Origin: CAIZQW01 sp942493055 | Lineage (GTDB): Bacteria; Verrucomicrobiota; Kiritimatiellia; RFP12; UBA1067 | NCBI GenBank assembly: GCA_942493055.1 | Contig: OW818680.1 | Span: 1,426,001 to 1,490,000 of the forward strand | DNA length: 64,000 nucleotides | Direction of reading: 5' to 3' | Shown here: positions 18,802 to 25,695 of the stretch, in pieces | How positions within the stretch are numbered: position 1 is the first letter of the stretch | How the letters are laid out: the number at the start of each line of letters is the position of its first letter | Program-made: the position numbers and the translations under genes | The notes under the pieces: model-generated | What the model was told of the DNA's origin: nothing | The model's input: only the letters and a program-made list of their open reading frames with translations | Database searches by the model: none

Positions 18802-18863
18802 TTCACCGAATTAAACGAATTAAACTAATTCAAATTCGTTCCATTCGTTTAATTCGTTGATAA
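18802..18863. repeat. inverted-repeat element with CGAATTAAA units
   Basis: The left arm (18802-18831) and right arm (18834-18863) are imperfect reverse complements made of CGAATTAAA-like units, almost without a spacer. They share a 14-base core, CGAATTAAACGAAT, when compared in the same sense. The right arm runs into the 3' end of the small membrane-protein gene and encodes its last residues. Confidence 0.7.
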
Positions 18864-19129
18864 AATAATCGTTGGCCTCCAGAAATATCCTTTTCCGAAC
18901 ACATGAATGCGCCGATGACCATCAAGAGAAACCCCAACAATATTACTTTCATTGATGGCCATGCCTCATGAAAATGGACACAGAGGAAGATAAACGGGAC
19001 AATCGGGAATATAAGCCCCCCAATAAACCACCACACACTCTCCCGGCACTCCGCAATGATGAATTGTATCGAGCCGATCAGATAAATAATGAGCCCGATG
19101 ATAACCAGTATACCTCCAAAGACTTCCAT
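18830..19129 (-). CDS. small membrane protein, about three TM segments
   Basis: This encodes 99 residues with hydrophobic segments near 5-25, 33-52 and 61-78. The ATG at 19129 is chosen because GGAGG lies about seven bases upstream. The last residues (QRIKRMERI) are read through the arm of an inverted-repeat element, so the natural tail may have been replaced by repeat sequence. It lies 27 bases downstream of the HNH nuclease gene on the same strand and could belong to that operon. No family is recognised; an accessory role in the restriction-modification island is only a possibility. Confidence 0.65.
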   Translation of the reverse strand: MEVFGGILVIIGLIIYLIGSIQFIIAECRESVWWFIGGLIFPIVPFIFLCVHFHEAWPSMKVILLGFLLMVIGAFMCSEKDISGGQRLFYQRIKRMERI

Positions 19130-19156
19130 GGGGTCCTCCAAGGGTTATGTTATGTT

Positions 19157-19738
19157 TTATTGCTTCGGGGCCGTTTGCAGATTAAATTTTTCGCAAAGCC
19201 AGGTAAGAATTTTCAACTGGTCATCCTGAGTCGCCCGGCGGACTTGAGCTTTCAGCAGAATAAAGTCTGGTTTCGGAGGTGTTGCATTCTGTAAGCCTTC
19301 GTTGCAGTTGGAACAAACGGCTCGCAAGTTTTGTGAAGAATCCTCGCCACCTTTGCTTTTATCTATAATATGCCCCATTGTCAACCGAATGGTTCTTCCT
19401 GGGTGGTACGGATCGACATCGCCTGCACCGACGCCACACATCTGACAGGTATAGCCGTTGCGCTCCAAAACGAGTGCCCGTGTTTCCTTGGAAATTCCCC
19501 GCTTAAAGGCAGGCTTGCGATGGTCATCGACTAGAATATACTCGCCCGGCTTTAACTCGACACTGTCCTTGTGAGAAATAATCTCATAGCCTTCTTCATC
19601 CCGCAATTCCCGTAGCCGACGCGCCCATTCCGCTTTACCGCCTGAAGCCTTCTGAAGTTGAGTTGAATTGACCTTCTGCCCCACATTTTTTAGAAGAAAA
19701 TCAAGAATCTTAGCTTTAGAACCTTTACGTTTAGTCAT
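19157..19738 (-). CDS. HNH endonuclease with N-terminal winged-helix-like region
   Basis: This 193-residue protein is a probable restriction endonuclease. Residues ~1-65 look like a winged helix (AKILDFLLKN..., TQLQKASGGKAEWARRLREL). The HNH part follows: zinc pairs CQMC (98-101) and CSNC (142-145), with H123, D126, N137 and N146 in the catalytic beta-beta-alpha pattern (GHIIDKSKGG...NLRAVCSNCN). Its start overlaps the stop of the C5 methyltransferase gene by eight bases, the typical coupling of a type II pair. The recognition site cannot be read from sequence. A McrA-like modification-dependent nuclease is the main alternative. Confidence 0.85.
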   Translation of the reverse strand: MTKRKGSKAKILDFLLKNVGQKVNSTQLQKASGGKAEWARRLRELRDEEGYEIISHKDSVELKPGEYILVDDHRKPAFKRGISKETRALVLERNGYTCQMCGVGAGDVDPYHPGRTIRLTMGHIIDKSKGGEDSSQNLRAVCSNCNEGLQNATPPKPDFILLKAQVRRATQDDQLKILTWLCEKFNLQTAPKQ

Positions 19739-20681
19739 TATCTGTACTCCTGAATGCTAACATGATTTGACGTCCGACTGCATAAGCAACCGGGGGGGGG
19801 AAGGCATTTCCAATCTGCCGGTATTGGGTTGTTTTACTCCCATAGAACTTCCAGCTATCAGGGAAGCCCTGTATGCGTGCAGCCATCCGGATTGTTAACC
19901 GAGGCATGGAATCAGCAGGAAAATCCTTATCTGGGGCTTCGGCCGCAATACCCATCCCATCAATTCCAAGTTCTTTCCACTGTGCTTTCGCCCGTGTGGG
20001 CCCTAAATCCGGGCCGCCATGCTTCTTAGACCCCCCGACAAGGGTCGGGGCAACAGTGCAGGCCTTAGATCGAATATTTTCCGCACCTTCCCATTTGTGC
20101 TCGCACAGCAAATCATATAGGGCTTCCCCTACTGTCTTCTTTGTCTTTAATGCTTTAGGCCAAGAAAAATTGTTCATATCCTTATCTTTGAGGGCGACAA
20201 GAATAAACCTTGGACGGAGCTGCGGCACGCCGTAATCAGACGCTTCTAATACACGGAACGATACTTTGTATCCATGCTCTTCAAGTTTCTTTACAATGCG
20301 TGTCCGGTAGTCTTCAAATTTTTTCGACATCAGCCCTTTGACATTTTCGAGCATAATGCCCCGAGGCTTGACTCGTTCAACGAGTTTCAGGACGGAGGGA
20401 AACATGTCCCTTTCGTCATTCTCGCCTAATTGCTGCCCTGCAATCGAAAACGGGGGACACGGAACACCGCCGGCTAAAAGGTCACAGCCTGCAAACTCTT
20501 TACCATCTAGCTCGCGAAGATCTTGGCAGATGACATTCCATGAAGGCCGATTAAAGACCAAGGTCTTACAGAAATTAGGCTCATATTCAACACAAGCCAG
20601 CGACTCAAAGCCAGCTTTCTCCAAGCCAATAGCTTGCCCGCCGCCGCCGGCGCATAATTCAAGTGTTGTATACTTTCTCAT
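19731..20681 (-). CDS. DNA cytosine-C5 methyltransferase, partner of HNH nuclease
   Basis: This 316-residue enzyme transfers a methyl group from S-adenosylmethionine to cytosine C5 in DNA. The family motifs are all present: motif I (ELCAGGGGQAIGLE, ~8-21), motif IV with catalytic C75 (GGVPCPPFS), motif VI (ENVKG, ~112), motif VIII (QLRPRF) and motif X (QIGNAFPPPVA). The target-recognition region between VIII and X is short. It sits upstream of and overlaps the HNH gene. A 207-base gap separates it from the receiver-HEPN gene, so the pair may have its own promoter there, although no clear one was picked out. Confidence 0.95.
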   Translation of the reverse strand: MRKYTTLELCAGGGGQAIGLEKAGFESLACVEYEPNFCKTLVFNRPSWNVICQDLRELDGKEFAGCDLLAGGVPCPPFSIAGQQLGENDERDMFPSVLKLVERVKPRGIMLENVKGLMSKKFEDYRTRIVKKLEEHGYKVSFRVLEASDYGVPQLRPRFILVALKDKDMNNFSWPKALKTKKTVGEALYDLLCEHKWEGAENIRSKACTVAPTLVGGSKKHGGPDLGPTRAKAQWKELGIDGMGIAAEAPDKDFPADSMPRLTIRMAARIQGFPDSWKFYGSKTTQYRQIGNAFPPPVAYAVGRQIMLAFRSTDND

Positions 20682-20888
20682 ACTGACCCTGCATCTAAAT
20701 GCCTTCTTATCATAAAGGCACGTCCATTACTTTCTCGGAACGTTTTGATTGCTGAATACTTTAACATATTGAGCATGAGAGTTCAATGGATGCTTGCGGG
20801 TTACTTGCGCAAGATTATCTTTAGGACAGTAGCTACATAAAGTGGGCGACTCATTCGTAAAGGAATCGTAGGTTGCAGGCTTAGTCGC

Positions 20889-21740
20889 CTAAACCAGTGC
20901 CTCTAATTCCAGAAGGTTATTCAAGTGCTTTCGAACATTCTTCCGTATTGTCACACACTCCTCTGGCGTGATAACGATTTCCTTGGCTTCCTTAGTCTTG
21001 GTCTTGATCTTCTTTTGGCCTGTCTCGGCTATCTCGGCCATCTGGTGGGCAAGAGCATTCCTGACATCGATGATTTCTTTTGGAAAAGTGTCGAGTATCT
21101 TCTTGCAAGCTTGTAGTTGCGGCAGTATATGACTCTTGGGTGAGTCTCTGTTCAGAATCGCAATTTGATCCTTCAGAATCCCATTCAAGACCTTGTGCTT
21201 CTTCCCAAAATCAAACATGCCCTCTTCGACGAGAACACGATCACGGAACAAGATCTCCATGTCCTTGAAGCATTTACCAAGCACGCGACCCATAATTGCT
21301 TCAAGCTCGATTGAATCCGCAACAATCCACCCACGAAGAGTCGCAAGGTCAGATGCGCGTCGAATTTTCACGCTGATCAGATCCTTGATACGATCTTTGG
21401 CATCACCCCGAGCCACGAAAAAGACTCCGTCCGGCGGCACAGTAAATATATCATTCGGGATATCGTCTGTTGTGTAGAAGATTATGTCCTCGAAAAATCC
21501 TTTCTCGCGAATTTCAGAGATAATGGCATCGCCCTTTTTTCCGCCCTTGAGCTTGTAATCAAGAACGATCAATTCGATTTCGAGTTTGGCGAGATCAGCA
21601 TAAACGCCTGCTTCACCTGAATGCCAGTGAATCGTCAGGCCAAGACCATGTCCGTCCATCCACCTATTCAATTGTGGACGTAGGGATTCGACAAAATCTT
21701 TATTGTCGTCGACCCAAAGAATTGAAAAATCTATTTTCAT
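20889..21740 (-). CDS. response-regulator-like protein with C-terminal HEPN-like motif
   Basis: This encodes 283 residues. The N-terminal ~125 residues form a receiver domain: acidic pair D11/D12 (LWVDDN), candidate phospho-acceptor D61 (LIVLDYKL) and T90/T91 at the end of beta 4. The usual Lys near beta 5 is not obvious (FFVARG). No DNA-binding output domain is present. The C-terminal part is helical and contains DVRNALAHQ, with R227 and H232 matching the R-x4-H motif of HEPN ribonucleases. The start overlaps the kinase stop (ATGA, 21737-21740). The inferred role is a phosphorylation-controlled effector, possibly an RNase. The HEPN assignment rests on one motif and predicted helices. Confidence 0.78.
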   Translation of the reverse strand: MKIDFSILWVDDNKDFVESLRPQLNRWMDGHGLGLTIHWHSGEAGVYADLAKLEIELIVLDYKLKGGKKGDAIISEIREKGFFEDIIFYTTDDIPNDIFTVPPDGVFFVARGDAKDRIKDLISVKIRRASDLATLRGWIVADSIELEAIMGRVLGKCFKDMEILFRDRVLVEEGMFDFGKKHKVLNGILKDQIAILNRDSPKSHILPQLQACKKILDTFPKEIIDVRNALAHQMAEIAETGQKKIKTKTKEAKEIVITPEECVTIRKNVRKHLNNLLELEALV

Positions 21741-24142
21741 CGTTTGTGGAATGTTAAAATGAACTCTGCTCCTTGTTTCCGCCCCGTTACCGCCTTGATT
21801 TCACCGCCCATCTCGGTCATGATTTCTTTAATGTGGTGCAGACCAAGGCCCGATCCATCAGTCGTAGAAAAACCAACTTCAAACAGTTGCGACATGTTCC
21901 GTCTGGGAATACCCACCCCGTCGTCACTGAAACTTACCACCAATTTTGCGTCTGTAGATTCCAGAATCGTGACCACAATCTCGGATACTTTGTGCTGTGT
22001 CTTCCTGGCATTGCTGATTAAGTTGTCGAAAATAATACTGACGCTAATTGGTGCAAAGGTGGTAGAAAATGTAGCTTTTGAAGCTTGAATGAACCGGATT
22101 GGGATGGTTCTATTATGAGGCCCAAGAACAAACCCGTGGTAAATGTTCAATAGATATTCGCGGATGAACTCTACCAGGTCACCTGGAACCTCTTCCTGCG
22201 CGGCAACATGATTTGCTTGAGTTGCGAAGCGGGTTATAGCAGTAATACGTTTTGCGCGATAACTGATTCGCTCCAAATACACTTTCATCTGATCTGGCCG
22301 AGAGGCTGAATTCTCTTTTAGCAAATCGAGCAAGTTGAAGACGTATTGCTCAATCGTCTGAGCATCCTGACCGATGCTGTGGTGCAGCGAGAGAACATGA
22401 TCAAGATCCTTCGAAAGCACCGCTTTCAGAAAGACATTCTGTGTGTCAAGCTGTGCCTCTCGATATTTTGCCTCCTGTGCGTCAAGCGCGGCTCGACGCG
22501 CTTTCTCTTCTGCTTCCAGTGCCTTCGCTTGCGATTCTCTCGCCTCTTTTTCGGATCTTTTCGCTCGTTCCCGTTCTCGTGACTCACCAACCTCGGCTTC
22601 ATCCTTGGCCATCGATAATCGCTTCAGTTGCTTCTCTGCCTTCGATACCTCCTTGGCTAAGGAGGGAGAATTCTGTTGTGTTGCAATTCGCTTCAAATTG
22701 CCAAGAAGTGCGGAAACACTCTCTGCAGATCTGTTTTCAAGGATGTTCAAGAAATCGGCATCGTATTCAACGCTAAGCACATCTTGTGAGCGGGTCAGTT
22801 TCGTGACTATTTCAAAAATCGCCTGTTTAACTTCACCCTTGGACATCGTTGCCTCATCAGGCAACTCACCTCGTTCTGTACCAAATCTCGCAAGATCAAT
22901 CGCAAACGTTTCCAAGCGTTTTAAGGCTACTTCGATCATCAACTCCTTAAGATCGTCAAATGCTTTGTTCTGTATCAGTCCGCCATCGCGGCTGGAGGTT
23001 TCCTGGAAGGCTGGGTTGGGGCCATTGATTTCGATTCGCCCGAAAAGATCTCGAGTTCCGAGCGTCCTCATAAACCCTTGCTGGTGTCGATGGTCGATTC
23101 CAAGGTGGTCATCGCCAGGATCGCCAAATGGATGGATTCTGAAGCCGTTCTTATAAAGAAAAATTGACCCGTAATTGTAAACGCGCATCCCCATGCGTCT
23201 CGTAAACGCATTCTTGGCTGCCTGATTCAGAGCAAACAGGGTGATTTTTATGCCCTCCAACTCTTTTGAGTAGGGACTCTTTTCAGCAATATCGTATACT
23301 CGCCGTCCTCGATCCATCAAGCACGTCCGAATTTCCGTTCCATCTGAAACAACTTCGACATGAATTTGTGCAGTTCGCAACTCGAGGCTCTCAAACACAA
23401 AGTTTTTGACATGTCCATTTACGAGTTGCCACGCCTCTACTTCCTCCTGACGTTCCTCGGCTGCAGCACGAATGCTCTGATCAGTCTCTTCTTCGTCAGG
23501 GCAGTGGAGATGTATCTGAAAATTATCGGAATCATTCTCTTGATTGGGGTTGACTAAACGCTCCAATGACCTGCGAAGCCTTATGATCTTGTCACGGCCC
23601 CAGTCTTCGCTACGCAATCCAGATATCTCAAGTACAGTGCCGTGTCGGATGTCATACGGGATGACATCCTCTGTGGTGTAATGAGCGGAGATATTCTGAA
23701 ATTCCTTTTCGGCATCCACCTCAAACCGGCTCCAGTCGACCTTCAGAACGTGCCATGCGCCTTTCTGACCCTTTTTCTTCGAGTACATCTTTAATTTTTC
23801 GCCAAGCCTATCACATGAGAACCGCCCAATGCCTTTAGCACCTGCAAAGATTCTCCCTCCAGAAATTTTGTCGCGATAGTCTTGCTGCTTCTTCTTTGCC
23901 GAGTAGGCAACAAACAACCATTTTCCGACAATATCATCTTTGTCCATTCCATCACCATTGTCTTGAATGACAATCTTCGCTTCCTTCGATCCGAGCGACT
24001 CAATTGTGATGTCAACCTGCTTGGCATTAGCGTCGAAGGAGTTTTTTACCAACTCAAACATTGCAATGAAATCATCCGTGATGAGTTCTTTCCCAATGAT
24101 CGTCTTCAGTGCTGAGCTAATTTTGAACTGAACGTTAGACAT
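21737..24142 (-). CDS. dual-GHKL ATPase / histidine kinase-like protein
   Basis: This 801-residue cytoplasmic protein has no membrane segments. The N-terminal GHKL domain is MORC/Hsp90-like: N-box E30-N34-D37 (FELVKNSFDA), D61 in DNGDGM, and the glycine loop GAKGIGR (101-107). A middle domain follows. A charged coiled coil at ~500-580 leads into a dimerisation-like helix with a candidate phospho-histidine near 585 (LSLHHSIGQD). The C-terminal domain is histidine-kinase-like: N707/N711 (FDNLISNARK), DDGVGI (740-745) and GSGLGL (763-768). The gene overlaps the C5 methyltransferase by eight bases and the receiver-HEPN gene by four. It probably senses an input, perhaps at modified DNA, and phosphorylates the receiver protein. 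Confidence 0.88.
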   Translation of the reverse strand: MSNVQFKISSALKTIIGKELITDDFIAMFELVKNSFDANAKQVDITIESLGSKEAKIVIQDNGDGMDKDDIVGKWLFVAYSAKKKQQDYRDKISGGRIFAGAKGIGRFSCDRLGEKLKMYSKKKGQKGAWHVLKVDWSRFEVDAEKEFQNISAHYTTEDVIPYDIRHGTVLEISGLRSEDWGRDKIIRLRRSLERLVNPNQENDSDNFQIHLHCPDEEETDQSIRAAAEERQEEVEAWQLVNGHVKNFVFESLELRTAQIHVEVVSDGTEIRTCLMDRGRRVYDIAEKSPYSKELEGIKITLFALNQAAKNAFTRRMGMRVYNYGSIFLYKNGFRIHPFGDPGDDHLGIDHRHQQGFMRTLGTRDLFGRIEINGPNPAFQETSSRDGGLIQNKAFDDLKELMIEVALKRLETFAIDLARFGTERGELPDEATMSKGEVKQAIFEIVTKLTRSQDVLSVEYDADFLNILENRSAESVSALLGNLKRIATQQNSPSLAKEVSKAEKQLKRLSMAKDEAEVGESRERERAKRSEKEARESQAKALEAEEKARRAALDAQEAKYREAQLDTQNVFLKAVLSKDLDHVLSLHHSIGQDAQTIEQYVFNLLDLLKENSASRPDQMKVYLERISYRAKRITAITRFATQANHVAAQEEVPGDLVEFIREYLLNIYHGFVLGPHNRTIPIRFIQASKATFSTTFAPISVSIIFDNLISNARKTQHKVSEIVVTILESTDAKLVVSFSDDGVGIPRRNMSQLFEVGFSTTDGSGLGLHHIKEIMTEMGGEIKAVTGRKQGAEFILTFHKR

Positions 24143-25337
24143 GGGTCAAAACCTCCTTGAGTGCGAGTCCAGCCATTTCAGCAAAAAGCGGTGGAACAGC
24201 ATTACCTACTTGGGTGTACCGCGGTGTTTGCAATACTCGCTGTTTACCACCAGTAGTATATGGCCCCTTGAATTCAAACCAGTCGGGGAAGGTTTGGAGT
24301 CGAGCACACTCGCGCACTGTCATAACACGAGGTTCTGAGTAGTGGACAAAGTCATCAGGGATGGTCGTAATCGTTGGTGAAGATTTGTTACCATCGAGAA
24401 CAGTCACACTGCGCTTTTTTAAACCATATAGCTCCCGCTCCTCTCCAAGGATACAACGGTTTCGGGGTGCATCTTCGAGAAGCCGCGAAAAGACCTCCTC
24501 AACATCAGCGGTGTGGTTGACAAATCGGTGGCTATCGGGCGAATACGACGTGAAAACCGTTCGCAAATGCTTCTGAAGGCCTGTAGTTGGGCAAGAAGCC
24601 ATGCCGGAATAGAAACCATTTGAGTCCGGACAGGGTGTAGTACCATGGCTACGTTGTAAGTCAGAAAGGGCCGATTTTACACTGTTTTTTCGTGGAATCC
24701 TTCGGGCCGATAAATGGGGCTCACATCTGTTCTCTAGAGCCTCAAAAGCGGAATTTGCCAAGTTTTCACGGGTGGCAATAACGATGAATCTCTGGCGACG
24801 CTGCGGAACTCCATAGTCTGACATGTCGATGAGTTCGCCACGGGCATCCTCATAACCAAGCTCACGAAGTTGCTGAATCACCAATTGCGAGTAGGCAACG
24901 CCTTCTTGTGCGTTCGCCTTAAACTTCATGGTGAACCCCCTGACGTTTTCAAACAGGATGGCTCTTGGCTGGACAATTTTAACTAAATTCAGATATGAGT
25001 GGACTAGATTATTCCGCTCATCGCCCTCGCGACGCCTGCCAGCAGTTGAAAATCCCTGGCATGGCGGCCCACCAACGACCAAATCAACCCCCCCCCTTAA
25101 CTGTGCAAGTGAGGTGCCTTTTTGTTCGAGCAGTTCCTTGATATCCCAATTTTTTGTGGCCAGCCATGCAGGCCAGTCGAAGTGCTTTCGCTTATCAACC
25201 AAGTTAGACTTGAGCGTGGAGAAGGCCGACGGGTTCTTTTCGACGGCAAACAGACCTTTCCAGCCCGCTAGATGCATTCCGGTACTCAAGCCACCGCAGC
25301 CAGCAAATAAATCAATATATTTGAGAGGAATACTCAT
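24135..25337 (-). CDS. DNA cytosine-C5 methyltransferase, first gene of kinase operon
   Basis: This 400-residue C5 methyltransferase has motif I (DLFAGCGGLS, 9-18), motif IV with catalytic C93 (GGPPCQGFS), motif VI (ENVRG, ~130), motif VIII (QRRQRF) and motif X (QVGNAVPPLFA). The longer target-recognition region contains a distinctive NRCILGEERELYGLKKRS segment. I chose the ATG at 25337; a GTG two codons earlier gives an equivalent protein. It differs clearly from the methyltransferase at 19731-20681, so the island has two separate modification specificities or a duplicated, diverged role. It overlaps the GHKL gene by eight bases, which ties modification to the phosphorelay. Confidence 0.95.
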   Translation of the reverse strand: MSIPLKYIDLFAGCGGLSTGMHLAGWKGLFAVEKNPSAFSTLKSNLVDKRKHFDWPAWLATKNWDIKELLEQKGTSLAQLRGGVDLVVGGPPCQGFSTAGRRREGDERNNLVHSYLNLVKIVQPRAILFENVRGFTMKFKANAQEGVAYSQLVIQQLRELGYEDARGELIDMSDYGVPQRRQRFIVIATRENLANSAFEALENRCEPHLSARRIPRKNSVKSALSDLQRSHGTTPCPDSNGFYSGMASCPTTGLQKHLRTVFTSYSPDSHRFVNHTADVEEVFSRLLEDAPRNRCILGEERELYGLKKRSVTVLDGNKSSPTITTIPDDFVHYSEPRVMTVRECARLQTFPDWFEFKGPYTTGGKQRVLQTPRYTQVGNAVPPLFAEMAGLALKEVLTHV

Positions 25338-25695
25338 TTTCACAGATTATCATGCAATCAATTCGGACGTTCGTCCATGATAGAATTTAGAGCGGTTGAG
25401 GAGGAGTCGGTGGGGAATGCCATATGATGAAAGTCGCATCTCAGTGTGTCGGCATGCTCAGGCCCCAAATAAAATGACAAGAAATCTCTTTTCAGTCGAA
25501 ACCGACTCTCACCTGCTAAAATCCTACAGGAACCAATATTGAACACCAAATTCATAGGCGGTAGCATGCCAGAAGAGGGCAAAAATGTCAAGGACAGCAT
25601 AAAGGTTTCGGACAAATCATGAGGAGCTGTTTTTTCGTGCCATTCCGCGTGTTTCGTGGACAAAAAGTCATTGTTTACTCCGACTCATCCGAGCT
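25338..25695. other. intergenic region with one isolated repeat arm
   Basis: This 358-base stretch separates the methyltransferase from the GH78 gene. Near 25631-25659 it holds a single arm of TTTCGTG-like units that resembles the right arm of the element at 3126-3200. No opposing arm is visible. A 101-codon minus-strand reading frame crosses the region, but its N-terminus is encoded by the arm and it shows no familiar motif. The promoter of the methyltransferase-kinase operon should lie here but could not be picked out. Confidence 0.5.

Noticed and set aside
3349..25337. SNF2 ATPase and C5 methyltransferase as parts of one DISARM-type system
   Set aside because: They are more than 13 kb apart with unrelated operons between them, and no DrmA, DrmB or DrmC-like gene was seen.
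25358..25663. 101-codon minus-strand frame between the methyltransferase and GH78 genes
   Set aside because: Its N-terminus is encoded by a repeat arm. No motif, convincing ribosome-binding site or control-protein helix-turn-helix was visible.
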